Positions 45,238 to 53,930 of a stretch of DNA of 64,000 nt are shown piece after piece. The notes beneath the pieces are model-generated. The model was given only the letters and a program-made list of their open reading frames with translations. It was not told the DNA's origin and did not search any database. The position numbers were made by a program, and so were the translations under genes. How positions within the stretch are numbered: position 1 is the first letter of the stretch; each line of letters begins with the position of its first letter. Source of the DNA: Limnohabitans sp. (lineage in GTDB: Bacteria; Pseudomonadota; Gammaproteobacteria; Burkholderiales; Burkholderiaceae_C); NCBI RefSeq assembly GCF_023910625.1, contig NZ_JAAVVW010000003.1, forward strand, positions 124,001 to 188,000, given 5' to 3'.

Positions 45238-45630
45238 ATGAATCCATTGGCAATTTGTTTGTTGGCTGGCATCACTTGGGCCACCGTGCCCGCCTGGGCC
45301 TCGGGCGAGGGCACTTACAAAGCCGTTTGTGCCAGTTGTCACGGGCAGGCTTTTCCCAAGGCGCCGCAATTGGGCAACAAAACACAATGGGCCCCGCTGA
45401 TTCGTGAGGGCCAGGTCACCCTCACCGCACACGGCTATGTGGGGGTCAGAGGCATGCCTGCCAAAGGCGGTCAAGCCGACTTGACGCTGGAGGCCTTCGC
45501 CGAAGCCTTGAACCACATGGTCAACCAGTCTGGCGGAAACTGGAAAACCCCGGATGCCAAAACCTTGCAGGCCATGCAAGCCGAGGTGGCCAAGCGCCAA
45601 AAATCCAAAGCCTCCAAGGCAGGCGGCTAA
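45238..45630 (+). CDS. Class I c-type cytochrome (c5-like), secreted
   Basis: 130 residues. Signal peptide of about 21 residues ending AWAS. Haem motif CASCHG at about 32-37, sixth ligand Met in VGVRGMPAKGG at about 79. It has one haem and a Lys/Ala-rich C-terminal tail. This is the cytochrome c5/c-type periplasmic electron carrier pattern. It lies 25 bases after aroE in the same direction; the functional link is not obvious. Confidence 0.9.
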   Translation: MNPLAICLLAGITWATVPAWASGEGTYKAVCASCHGQAFPKAPQLGNKTQWAPLIREGQVTLTAHGYVGVRGMPAKGGQADLTLEAFAEALNHMVNQSGGNWKTPDAKTLQAMQAEVAKRQKSKASKAGG

Positions 45631-45654
45631 AGCGCCGTCAACGCAGCTGACGCA

Positions 45655-46536
45655 TCAGGCGCCTGGTCGCTGGGCCAGCAGCGTGACCAGCTCCGGCACC
45701 AACGCGTGCGGGTCGCCTTCTTCGCAAGCCGTCTGAAGCGTGTTTCGGATGGCCTCGGCCACCGTGCGCTCGGCCTGCGTGTCGCTGGCCATCTGGTGGT
45801 AGTAGTTCAGGTCTTTGAGCGCGTTGCTCATGGAAAACCGCAGGCCCGAGGTGTCGCCCGCCGTCAGCATGGGTTTCAAGCGATCCAGCGCCGCGCCCCA
45901 GCCGCCGCCTTTGGACAGCACTTCCACAAAGGTGTGGGCGTCCACCCCAGCCCGTTGCGCGCAGGCAGCGGCTTCGGCCAGCAAGGTGACGGTGCCCAGC
46001 GACACGTAGTTGTGCAACAGCTTCATGCGGTGGCCTGAGCCAATCGGGCCGGTGTGCACGATGTTTTCGGCAAAGCAAGCGAGGATGGGTTGGCAGCGTT
46101 CAAACAAAGCCGCGTCGCCACCCACCAGCAGGTTCAGCCGACCTTCGGCGGCTTCTTTGGGGGTACGCGTCATGGGCGAATCGAGAAACTGACCGCCTTG
46201 GGCGATGACCAAGGCCGAGACTTTTTCAGTCGATGCGGGCACGGCCGTGGAGCAGTCGATCACGATGGTGCCGGGCCGCAGCCCCTTCAAGACACCGTCC
46301 TCACCCAGCAGCACCGCTTCGACCTGTGGGGTGCCCGTCACGCACAGGATGATCACATCCGATTGCGCCGCCAAGGCCTGGGGGCTGGTGCAGGTGCGCG
46401 CGCCTGCGGCCAACAGCGCGTCCAGGGGCTGGTTGCCGGGGTGCTCCAGCACCGTGAGGCTTTGCCCGTGCTTGAGCAAATTGCTCGCGATGCCGTGGCC
46501 CATCATGCCGATGCCGATCATGCCAATGGTGGTCAT
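45655..46536 (-). CDS. NAD(P)-dependent beta-hydroxyacid dehydrogenase (3-hydroxyisobutyrate dehydrogenase family)
   Basis: 293 residues from ATG 46536 (MTTIGMIGIGMMGHGIASNL); ATG 46557 is possible. Rossmann motif GIGMMGHGIA, substrate-binding block FLDSPMTRTPKEAAEGRLNL and catalytic Lys region GPIGSGHRMKLLHNYVSLGT. The family includes 3-hydroxyisobutyrate, tartronate-semialdehyde and related dehydrogenases; the exact substrate cannot be given. It is convergent with the cytochrome gene and 45 bases upstream of the PAP2 gene's stop. Confidence 0.9.
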   Translation of the reverse strand: MTTIGMIGIGMMGHGIASNLLKHGQSLTVLEHPGNQPLDALLAAGARTCTSPQALAAQSDVIILCVTGTPQVEAVLLGEDGVLKGLRPGTIVIDCSTAVPASTEKVSALVIAQGGQFLDSPMTRTPKEAAEGRLNLLVGGDAALFERCQPILACFAENIVHTGPIGSGHRMKLLHNYVSLGTVTLLAEAAACAQRAGVDAHTFVEVLSKGGGWGAALDRLKPMLTAGDTSGLRFSMSNALKDLNYYHQMASDTQAERTVAEAIRNTLQTACEEGDPHALVPELVTLLAQRPGA

Positions 46537-46580
46537 GTTGTCTCCAGTTTTATCCATTCAAGGACTGTAGCCAAGCGGGC

Positions 46581-47360
46581 TCAAGCCGGGAGTCTCGGGT
46601 TTGACTGTTGGAGGCGTTGAAAAACTTGGTGATTGGCCCAAGCCGTTGCGGCGCAAATCAAGGCCGTCCAGGCGCTGTGGCTGGGGTAATGGGCACCGCG
46701 CAGGGTTTGTGCAGCCCCTAAAAAAAGTCCCGCCAAAACAATGGCCCCCAGCCAGACCCAGCCCTTGCGCTTTTCTTGGGCTTGCTGAGAGGCCAGCCAG
46801 GGCAAGGTCATGGCCAAAAAGGCCATCGCACTGGAGGCGTGCCCACCCGGAAAGCAATGGCCACTGCCGCCATCGCTGGTGCCCCATGACCAGTGCGAGA
46901 TGTAGGTGGCTGCACCGCCAAAGGATTGCAGTTCCCACGGGCAACTGGTCAAGCTGATGCGTTTTAGGCTGGAGATCAGCAACAAACTCAGGGTGATACC
47001 GACAACGACCTCCAGCCTTTGCAGACGAGGGACCTGACGCCAAGGACCCCAAGGTGAGACCGCCATCCAGATCAAGGCGAGGTAAACCACCACAGCCAAG
47101 CGTTTGGCGCCTTCGTGCAAGACGGTGCTCAGCCACCAATGGTCGCGCAAGGCAAAGCCTTGTGCATCACCCAACCAAGCCATCACGTGCAGGTCTGCCC
47201 CGGAGGCATCCCAGCCTAAGGTGAGCCCCAAACAGACGACCCAGAGCCACAAACCCAAAGGCCTGGATCGATGGGGTGTCAGCGCTTCATACCCCTGTGC
47301 ATGCAGAAGGGATGGAAAGTGGTCGAGGCCCTTTGGGGGCGATGGACTTGGCAGATGCAT
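46581..47360 (-). CDS. PAP2-family membrane phosphatase (lipid phosphatase-like)
   Basis: About 259 residues from ATG 47360; an ATG at 47396 is also in frame, but a PmrA box ends 14 bases before it, so transcription probably starts inside it. Five or six hydrophobic segments. PAP2 signature: KRISLTSCPWEL (first motif region), CFPGGHASSAMAF (second, with the SGH-type PGGH) and LRGAHYPSHSAW (third, with the catalytic His). Divergent from the PmrAB pair and near eptA, so it may dephosphorylate lipid A or undecaprenyl pyrophosphate as part of envelope remodelling. Confidence 0.85.
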   Translation of the reverse strand: MHLPSPSPPKGLDHFPSLLHAQGYEALTPHRSRPLGLWLWVVCLGLTLGWDASGADLHVMAWLGDAQGFALRDHWWLSTVLHEGAKRLAVVVYLALIWMAVSPWGPWRQVPRLQRLEVVVGITLSLLLISSLKRISLTSCPWELQSFGGAATYISHWSWGTSDGGSGHCFPGGHASSAMAFLAMTLPWLASQQAQEKRKGWVWLGAIVLAGLFLGAAQTLRGAHYPSHSAWTALICAATAWANHQVFQRLQQSNPRLPA

Positions 47361-47410
47361 GGCGGTTTGGACGGTCCAAGAAGAGGCTTCACCCATTAAA
47401 AATCGATCGG

Positions 47411-47427
47411 ATTAAGCCTGCCTTAAG
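47411..47427 (-). promoter_or_regulatory. PmrA-type box between the PAP2 gene and pmrA
   Basis: On the minus strand the sequence reads CTTAAG, five bases, CTTAAT, an exact match to the direct-repeat PmrA box (YTTAA(G/T)-N5-YTTAA(G/T)). On the plus strand it reads ATTAAG-N5-CTTAAG, so it could serve both directions. It lies in the divergent spacer between the PAP2 gene and pmrA, which predicts control of the PAP2 gene and autoregulation of pmrAB. Confidence 0.8.
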
Positions 47428-47515
47428 TGGGACCTGTCAGCCTGCAGGCATGAACACAACTCCTGACACAATCAAAGCTCATCAACAGAATGTGCATTTC
47501 AAAGAAAGCCAAGCC

Positions 47516-48193
47516 ATGCGGGTTTTGATCGTGGAAGACGATGTGGGTATCGCCACCGGCTTGGCCGCCAGCTTGAAAGCCAATGGCTACGCGGTGGATG
47601 TGACGCCCACGCTGGCTTTGGCCACGGCCGCTGTGCGTGTGGAACCTTTTGACCTGGTGCTGCTCGACTTGAACTTGCCAGACGGTGACGGATTGGCTTG
47701 GCTGAGGCAAGAACGCCGCGCTGGCAGTGCCATGCCTGTGCTGATCATGACGGCCCGCGATGCCTTGCCCGACCGTGTGGCTGGGTTGGACGAAGGCGCT
47801 GACGACTACGTGGTCAAGCCTTTTGAGCCCGAGGAGCTTTTGGCCCGCATGCGTGCGGCCCTGCGCCGCAGCGAAGGCCGCGCATCACCCTTGCTGCGCC
47901 ATGGCGATTTGGTGTTGGACCCGGCCGCCCACAGCGTGCTGAAGAATGGTGAACCGGTCGCCCTGCGCGCCAAAGAATATGCCCTGCTGTTGGCGTTGCT
48001 GCGGGGCAGTGGGCAGGTGCTCTCTCGCCAAAGGCTGGAGCAAGCGCTCTATGGTTTTGACGAGGTGTTGGACAGCAACGCCTTGGAGGTGCACATGCAC
48101 CACCTGCGCCGCAAGTTGGGCGATGGTTTGGTCAAAACAGTGCGCGGTGTGGGCTACTTTGTGCCCAATCCGGACACCCAAGGGGGGGCTTGA
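47516..48193 (+). CDS. pmrA: OmpR/PhoB-type response regulator (PmrA/QseB-like)
   Basis: 225 residues from ATG 47516 (MRVLIVEDDVGIATGLAASL); the frame is open further upstream but non-homologous. Receiver domain with acidic EDD and phospho-acceptor Asp in LVLLDLNLPDGDG, the conserved Lys in DDYVVKPFEPEELLAR, and a winged-helix C-terminal domain (LRAKEYALLLALLRG, LEVHMHHLRRKLG, VRGVGYFVP). The kinase gene overlaps its stop (TGATG). A PmrA box lies upstream and eptA lies downstream, which favours a PmrA role in envelope modification; QseB is the closest alternative. Confidence 0.88.
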   Translation: MRVLIVEDDVGIATGLAASLKANGYAVDVTPTLALATAAVRVEPFDLVLLDLNLPDGDGLAWLRQERRAGSAMPVLIMTARDALPDRVAGLDEGADDYVVKPFEPEELLARMRAALRRSEGRASPLLRHGDLVLDPAAHSVLKNGEPVALRAKEYALLLALLRGSGQVLSRQRLEQALYGFDEVLDSNALEVHMHHLRRKLGDGLVKTVRGVGYFVPNPDTQGGA

Positions 48194-49713
48194 TGGCGTA
48201 TCCGACAGCTCAGCCAGGCCACGCCGGGACCGTGCAAGCCCGATCCCTGTGGCGTTATTTGTGGGCTTGGGCTTTGGGGGCGGTGGTGGCTCTGTGGTTG
48301 TTGCTGGCGGGTTTGTCTTATTCAACCGGTCACCTCGAAGCGGAAGAAATCAGCGACGGTCTGCTGGTCTCCACCGCCCAGATGTTGTTGGCGCAGCCTT
48401 GGCCTGATTCGGCGCTGGTGCCTGGTAGGTCGCCGTCGCTTCGTGTCCCTGAACCACAGACCACAGCGCTGCCAGCGGCCCTGCATGGACACACCGACAA
48501 AACTTACGTCCCAGACCTTCACGTCTTGATGTGGCAGGACGATCGCTTGGTGTGGGACTCGCACGGCATGCAGGCGCAATGGCCCTCGCCACTGGTTTTG
48601 GGGCACCAAACCTTGTACCTGACTGCGCAAGGGCAGATCCACGAATGGCGCGTGTATGTGGCTGAATCGAGGGCAGGCAGCGTGCCCCCCCCAAGTGCAA
48701 ACGCCCAAGCCGACAGGCCAGCCGTACGGCGTGTGGCGGTGTTTTTAGACCCGGCGCGGCGCGAAGCACTGGCGGAAGATATCGCCGAACACATCTTGCT
48801 GCCAGCCTTGTTGTTTTTGCCCATGGTGGCCTTGATCTTGGCCTCGGCCATGCGCCGCGGCTTGCTGCCCCTGAAGCGTTTGTCCAGCAAGATTTCAGCC
48901 TTGGATGTCGACGCTGGCCAAACCCTGATGCCACAGCAGCCCTTCCAAGAGTTGGGCGTGACCGTGCAGGCCATCAACCACTTGGTGCAGCGCTTGCAAG
49001 AGGAAATTTCGCGGGAGCGGCGTTTCGCGGCCGATGTGGCGCACGAGTTGCGCACGCCTTTGACGGCTTTGGTGTTGCAGGCTCGCTTGGCCCGCGATGC
49101 AGCTTTGCCCTCCGAACAGGCTCAGGCACTTCAAGCGGTAGAGCAGGGCGCACTGCAGGCTGGGCGCATTTTGTCCCAGCTCTTGGATTTGGCGCGCGCG
49201 CACAGTTTGAGTGAGGAGCAGTCAGAGCCGGTCGATCTGTGCTCCTTGGCGCAAGCTGTGGTGGCCGAACACGTGGCCTTGGCCCATGCCTTGGGGCAAG
49301 ACATCGCGCTGGAGGCGCCGGCGCATGCTGTGACGGTCAGCGGTCAATCCACTTTGCTGGCATTGGCCTTGCGCAATTTGGTGGACAACGCTTTGCGCCA
49401 CAACCCTTCGGGCACCTATGTCGAAGTGCGCATTGCACAAGATGGGCAAGGGCAGGTGCGCCTGTCGGTCAGCGACGACGGCAGCGATGTGGCCAGCGAG
49501 GTGACCAGCGATGGGGCCATGGTCGGGCCGCAAGCCAGCGCCCGAACGACAGGCCATGCATCGCAAGCTGGCTTGGGGATTGGCCTGACCTTGGTTGAGC
49601 GCATTGCACAAAGCCAGGGCGCGCAGCTTTTGCGAGATGCGGGCACCGCACCCTTTGGCAAAAGATTTGCTTTGGTTTGGCCTGCTGTGACGAATCGAAC
49701 AGACGGGACTTAA
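48193..49713 (+). CDS. pmrB: Sensor histidine kinase (PmrB/QseC-like)
   Basis: 506 residues from ATG 48193, overlapping the regulator stop. Two membrane segments (about 16-38 and 195-217) bracket a periplasmic domain of about 155 residues. Then comes a HAMP-like region, the H-box RRFAADVAHELRTPLTAL with the phospho-His at about 283, the N-box NLVDNALRHNPSGTYVEV and the G2-type GLGIGLTLVERIA. It should phosphorylate the response regulator encoded just upstream. The periplasmic domain is longer than in E. coli PmrB and is Pro/Ala-rich in part; its signal is not evident. Confidence 0.88.
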   Translation: MAYPTAQPGHAGTVQARSLWRYLWAWALGAVVALWLLLAGLSYSTGHLEAEEISDGLLVSTAQMLLAQPWPDSALVPGRSPSLRVPEPQTTALPAALHGHTDKTYVPDLHVLMWQDDRLVWDSHGMQAQWPSPLVLGHQTLYLTAQGQIHEWRVYVAESRAGSVPPPSANAQADRPAVRRVAVFLDPARREALAEDIAEHILLPALLFLPMVALILASAMRRGLLPLKRLSSKISALDVDAGQTLMPQQPFQELGVTVQAINHLVQRLQEEISRERRFAADVAHELRTPLTALVLQARLARDAALPSEQAQALQAVEQGALQAGRILSQLLDLARAHSLSEEQSEPVDLCSLAQAVVAEHVALAHALGQDIALEAPAHAVTVSGQSTLLALALRNLVDNALRHNPSGTYVEVRIAQDGQGQVRLSVSDDGSDVASEVTSDGAMVGPQASARTTGHASQAGLGIGLTLVERIAQSQGAQLLRDAGTAPFGKRFALVWPAVTNRTDGT

Positions 49714-49725
49714 TGTTGAGATAAG
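49709..49725 (+). promoter_or_regulatory. Possible weak PmrA box upstream of eptA
   Basis: CTTAAT, five bases, GATAAG overlaps the end of the kinase gene, 15 bases before the eptA ATG at 49740. The first half-site is exact; the second differs at two of six positions. If real it would place eptA under direct PmrA control; the closeness to the ATG suggests that the start at 49770 is used or that the site is fortuitous. Confidence 0.4.
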
Positions 49726-49739
49726 ACTGGGCGCTCAAC

Positions 49740-51473
49740 ATGGCGACTTGTGTTCGCTTTGTGTTGCCCATGCCCTCTTTTTTCTCCGCTTTCTCTGGCT
49801 TTTTTCGTCCTTTTTCTAAAGCCATTCGCCGTCCTTGGCACCCCTTGGTTTTGTTGCTGGTGTTGGCACTTTGGCTGACCACCTTGGGCAACTTGCCCCT
49901 TTGGCGCTCGCTGTGGGCTTTGACGGACAGCCACGGCTTGCGTACAGGCCTCGGCCTGTTGGGTATGGGGGTGATTGTTTTCACCGCCACCACCGTGCTC
50001 CTGTCTTTGCTGGTGTGGCCCCTTTGGCGCAAGCCTGTGGGGGTGGTGTTGCTCATGGTGGCTGCTGCCAACAGTTACTTCATGGCTGCCTATGGGGTGG
50101 TCATCGACCCCAGCATGATGGCCAATACGGTGCAGACCGATGTGCGTGAAGTGCGTGATTTGTTGTCGGGGTCGATGGGGCTGGTGCTGCTGCTGGGTGT
50201 GGTGCTGCCAGGCGTTTGGTGGTGGCGTCAGCCTGTCCAGCAGTGGCCTGCCATGCGGCTGCTCGGCCGCCAACTGGGCTTGGCCTTGCTGGCTTTGGTT
50301 TTGATGATGGTGGTCATCTGGGCCTCGTTCCAGGATTTGGCTTCCACCATGCGCAACCACAAATCCTTGCGCTACATGGTGAACCCTTTCAACACGGTTT
50401 ATGCCAGCGGTCGTTTGCTGGTGGGGCAAACCACCCAGGCACGCATGTCTTTGCAGCCTATTGGCGAGGATGCGGCCGTGGTCTCTTCGGGTGCGGCTGG
50501 CGCGCCCCCTTTGATCGTGCTGGTGGTGGGCGAGACCGTGCGGGCGGCCAATTTTGGCTTGGCGGGCTATGCGCGTGACACCACCCCCCAGCTGCGGCAG
50601 CTGCAAACCAGCGGCGAGTTGACTTACTTTTCAAATGTGCGGTCTTGCGGCACCAACACCCAGGTGTCGGTGCCCTGCATGTTTTCGCATTTGGGGCGAG
50701 AGGCCCAGGCCAAAAACGACATCCCGTATGAAAACCTGCTGGATGTGTTGCAGCGTGCGGGCATGCAGGTGCTGTGGCTGGACAACCAATCGGGTTGCAA
50801 AGGCGTGTGCGATCGCGTGCCAAATTTCAGCACCTTGACCTTGAAAGACCCCAAGCTGTGCCCAGATGGTGAATGCTTTGACGAGATCATGTTGCGTGTC
50901 CTGCCCGAGCGTTTGGCCGAACTGGAGAAAACACGCCCTGCGGGCAAGGCCCAAGTGGGCACGGTGGTGGTGCTGCACCAGATGGGCAACCATGGCCCGG
51001 CTTACTACAAACGCACGCCGGCCGACATGAAGCTGTACCAACCCGAATGCCGCACCAACGTGCTGCAAGATTGCCCCGCGCAAGACATCGTCAATGCCTA
51101 CGACAACGCGGTGCACTACACCGACCATTTTTTAGGGCAAACCGTGCGTTGGCTCAAAACCCAGCCACGCCCAACGGCCATGCTTTATGTGTCAGACCAC
51201 GGCGAGTCTTTGGGCGAGAAAGGTTTGTACTTGCATGGCATGCCTTACATGATGGCCCCGCAAGAACAAACCCATGTGCCCATGGCGCTGTGGATGTCCA
51301 AGTCTTTGCAGACACAAAGAGGCTGGGATGGCGCTTGCCTGCAAAAACAGTCCATCCAAGCCTTGTCACACGACCACTACTTCCATTCGGTGTTGTCGCT
51401 GGCCCAAGTCAAAACCCGTTGGCAAAAAACCGAGTTGGACTTTTTGGCGGCCTGCAAGAGGCCAGCGGCCTGA
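49740..51473 (+). CDS. eptA: Phosphoethanolamine-lipid A transferase
   Basis: 577 residues. About five N-terminal membrane helices (to about residue 210), then a periplasmic alkaline-phosphatase-like domain. LIVLVVGETVRAANFGLAGY holds the metal Glu, SCGTNTQVSVPCMFSHLG carries the nucleophile Thr at about 305, VVVLHQMGNHGPAYYKR and LYVSDHGESLGEKGLYLHG complete the zinc site. It transfers phosphoethanolamine from phosphatidylethanolamine to lipid A, which lowers negative charge and raises resistance to cationic peptides. It releases diacylglycerol. ATG 49740 was used; ATG 49770 (MPSFFSAF) is possible. Confidence 0.95.
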   Translation: MATCVRFVLPMPSFFSAFSGFFRPFSKAIRRPWHPLVLLLVLALWLTTLGNLPLWRSLWALTDSHGLRTGLGLLGMGVIVFTATTVLLSLLVWPLWRKPVGVVLLMVAAANSYFMAAYGVVIDPSMMANTVQTDVREVRDLLSGSMGLVLLLGVVLPGVWWWRQPVQQWPAMRLLGRQLGLALLALVLMMVVIWASFQDLASTMRNHKSLRYMVNPFNTVYASGRLLVGQTTQARMSLQPIGEDAAVVSSGAAGAPPLIVLVVGETVRAANFGLAGYARDTTPQLRQLQTSGELTYFSNVRSCGTNTQVSVPCMFSHLGREAQAKNDIPYENLLDVLQRAGMQVLWLDNQSGCKGVCDRVPNFSTLTLKDPKLCPDGECFDEIMLRVLPERLAELEKTRPAGKAQVGTVVVLHQMGNHGPAYYKRTPADMKLYQPECRTNVLQDCPAQDIVNAYDNAVHYTDHFLGQTVRWLKTQPRPTAMLYVSDHGESLGEKGLYLHGMPYMMAPQEQTHVPMALWMSKSLQTQRGWDGACLQKQSIQALSHDHYFHSVLSLAQVKTRWQKTELDFLAACKRPAA

Positions 51474-51501
51474 GCGTTTAGATCGCCCGGGTCGATAGAA
51501 C

Positions 51502-51888
51502 TCAAGCAAAAAACCAACGCCACAAAGCACTCAGCCAGACACCGCCACACAGCAGCAGGCTGAGCAAAACGGCGGCGCTGGCGGTGTCTTTGGCGCGTTT
51601 GGACTGGGCATGCCACTCGGGCCCCACCCGGTCAATGGCCGCCTCGATGCCGGTGTTGAGCAACTCCACCACCAGCACCGCCACAACCACGCCGATCAAC
51701 AACACTGTCTCGGCCCAGCTTTGACCCAAGTACCAAGCGCCAGGTAAGACCAGCACGGCCAAGATGGCTTCTTGCCTGAAGGCGGGTTCGCCCCAGCCCG
51801 CCCGCAAACCCTCAATCGAGTAAAAAAAAGCGTGCCAGACGCGCGATAGGCCTTGGCGTTTGGGGGAGACAGTGGGTTGGTCGTTCAT
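51502..51888 (-). CDS. dgkA: Diacylglycerol kinase
   Basis: 128 residues, three membrane helices. The family block VVELLNTGIEAAIDRVG carries the catalytic Glu and Asn, followed by HAQSKRAKDTASAAVLLS. DgkA phosphorylates diacylglycerol to phosphatidic acid at the inner membrane. It is convergent with eptA (28 bases between stops), and would recycle the diacylglycerol that EptA generates, a pairing seen in other proteobacteria. Confidence 0.96.
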   Translation of the reverse strand: MNDQPTVSPKRQGLSRVWHAFFYSIEGLRAGWGEPAFRQEAILAVLVLPGAWYLGQSWAETVLLIGVVVAVLVVELLNTGIEAAIDRVGPEWHAQSKRAKDTASAAVLLSLLLCGGVWLSALWRWFFA

Positions 51889-51970
51889 AAGAGGAGGCAG
51901 CGATGCACAAAGCGGTCAGCTTAACCAAGCCATGTTAACTGGGGCTTATCGCAGGCTACCCGGCTAACAC

Positions 51971-52924
51971 TCACACCACCTTGACAAACTCCCGCGCCAA
52001 AGTCACTGCCACCGGCCCCAGCAGCACCGTCAGCAGGCTGGGGAAGACACAAAAAATCAAAGGGATCAGCAGCTTGACCGGGAGTTTGGCTGCGGCCTCT
52101 TCAGCTTTCAGGCGCCGCTGGATGCGCAAGGCTTCGGCGTGCACGGCCAGCGACTCGGACACACTTGAACCAAATCGATCGGCCTGGATCAGCATGACCA
52201 CGAGGGCATCGATCTCTTTGAGTCCGACCCGTTGCGACAGGCTGCGCAGCGCATCAGCTCGCGAAGCTCCGGCTCTTAAGGCCAGACCCGTCAAGGCAAA
52301 TTCCTCAGAAAGTTCTGGGCGAGCGTGGCGCATTTCTCGGCCCACGCGCTCTATGGCGGCATCCAGACCAAGTCCGGCCTGAACGCACAGGCGCAAAAGG
52401 TCCAAAGCATCTGGAAAAGCATGGGACAGCGCCATTTGGCGGCGCTGAATTCGGTGTTTCAGCCATGCGTCCGGCAAGTAATAGCCCAAGCCTGCGGCCA
52501 CTGTGATCAAACCAAGGCGTTCCATGCCCCCCGGTACCCATTGCTTGACTTCAAGCAGCACCCATGCCAATGCGGGCAGAGTCACCGTGAGCAGTGTTTT
52601 GCTGCTGAGAAAGATCGGCAATGCAGAGGGCGCGCGCCATCCCGCTTGTACCAATCTGATGCGCAGAGCAGAGGGCTGGTCGCTGTCGCCCCCTGAGAGT
52701 CCTGCTGTCCAAGGGCTGAGCCACAGCAGGCCTGACAACAAGCGACTTTGGGTTTGGTGCCAAAGCCCCGGCGGGGTAGCGTCAAGAACAGCTTGGGTGG
52801 GACGGGTGAGCTGAGTCAATCGTTCACGTCCAGGGTCTGGTAACCAGCGCACCAGCAAGGCCAGGCTGATGGTGACCACCAGGGCAAACACCAGTGCAGA
52901 AAAAATCAAGGTGGCTGTTGTCAT
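51971..52924 (-). CDS. tadC: Tad pilus inner-membrane platform protein TadC
   Basis: 317 residues with a T2SSF domain. Hydrophobic helices near 7-28, about 105-125, about 140-155 and at the C-terminus; between them DALDLLRLCVQAGLGLDAAI and the helical ALRAGASRADALRSLSQRVG segment. The C-terminal KLPVKLLIPLIFCVFPSLLT is typical. TadB and TadC form the platform for Flp pilus assembly. It is the last gene of the minus-strand Tad operon, 19 bases after tadB. Confidence 0.93.
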   Translation of the reverse strand: MTTATLIFSALVFALVVTISLALLVRWLPDPGRERLTQLTRPTQAVLDATPPGLWHQTQSRLLSGLLWLSPWTAGLSGGDSDQPSALRIRLVQAGWRAPSALPIFLSSKTLLTVTLPALAWVLLEVKQWVPGGMERLGLITVAAGLGYYLPDAWLKHRIQRRQMALSHAFPDALDLLRLCVQAGLGLDAAIERVGREMRHARPELSEEFALTGLALRAGASRADALRSLSQRVGLKEIDALVVMLIQADRFGSSVSESLAVHAEALRIQRRLKAEEAAAKLPVKLLIPLIFCVFPSLLTVLLGPVAVTLAREFVKVV

Positions 52925-52943
52925 GAGAGGTGCTTTGTGAATG

Positions 52944-53927
52944 TCAAACGCGGATCTGGATCATCTTCCACATCCACAAGATGCCGATGCCCATCAACAC
53001 CAGCGACGCGTACACCAACTGCAAGCCCATCGGGTCGGTCCAGAGTTTCGAGATGAAGCTGGGGTTGAGCAGGCTCATGAGCGCGGCCAATGCAAAGGGC
53101 AAAAGCGACAAAATGACGGCAGAAATACGGCCTTCTGCAGAGAGCACGCGCACCACCCCCGCTATTTTTTGTCGTTCCCGGATCAGCTGTGCCGTGCTTT
53201 TGAGCACCTCCACCAGGTTGCCGCCGGTTTCGCTTTGGATGACCACAGCCACCACAAAATAGCGCACGTCCTCACTCGCCACCCTGTGGGACAGGCCCTG
53301 CAGGGCTTGGGTGGTGCTGACACCAAAGTTGATTTCTTCAAAAACGGCCCGCAGCTCTTGCGACAAAGGGGGGGCGCAGTCTTTGGCAGCCACCTGCAAG
53401 GCACTGGTAAACGCGTGACCGGCCTGCATCGAGCGTGCAATCAGGTCAAGGGCATCGGGCAGTGCTTGACCCATTTGGACCATGCGCTGGCTGCGCCGGT
53501 GCTGCAAAAATGCAGCGAACACCAGGAGTGCCAGGGCTCCGGCAGCCCAAGAAAGCACAAAGGGCCAGCCCAAGCCAACCCCCAGCGACAGGCTCAGCAC
53601 CAGCACCGTGACCGCCAACAGCAAGGTTTGGGCGACCGTCAAAGCCAAGCCAGTTTGCTGCAAAAAATCGTCCAGCGCATGGGCCAAGGGCCAGCTTTTC
53701 AGCCACTGCTCAAGCCATGTCCATCTGCTCAAGACACGCCTGGACCGCAGCTTCAAGCGGGGTTCCAGAGGGTCCGCCAAATCCAAACCTGCCCCGTTGT
53801 AAAGTCTCTGCGCCAAGGCTTTTCGCCGTGGGTCCAGATTTTGCTGCCACAGGCCAAAAATGCCCCAAGCCATGAAGACCAAGCAAAGAGACGCCAAAGT
53901 CCAAAAAATCCAGTAGGGCTTGCTCAT
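52944..53927 (-). CDS. tadB: Tad pilus inner-membrane platform protein TadB
   Basis: 327 residues with a T2SSF domain: LPDALDLIARSMQAGHAFTS, EINFGVSTTQALQGLSHRVA and ETGGNLVEVLKSTAQLIRER. Membrane segments at the N-terminus (about 7-27), at about 95-140 and two at the C-terminus. It lies between cpaF and tadC with three and 16 base gaps, as in other Tad loci. Confidence 0.94.
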   Translation of the reverse strand: MSKPYWIFWTLASLCLVFMAWGIFGLWQQNLDPRRKALAQRLYNGAGLDLADPLEPRLKLRSRRVLSRWTWLEQWLKSWPLAHALDDFLQQTGLALTVAQTLLLAVTVLVLSLSLGVGLGWPFVLSWAAGALALLVFAAFLQHRRSQRMVQMGQALPDALDLIARSMQAGHAFTSALQVAAKDCAPPLSQELRAVFEEINFGVSTTQALQGLSHRVASEDVRYFVVAVVIQSETGGNLVEVLKSTAQLIRERQKIAGVVRVLSAEGRISAVILSLLPFALAALMSLLNPSFISKLWTDPMGLQLVYASLVLMGIGILWMWKMIQIRV

Positions 53928-53930
53928 GGT

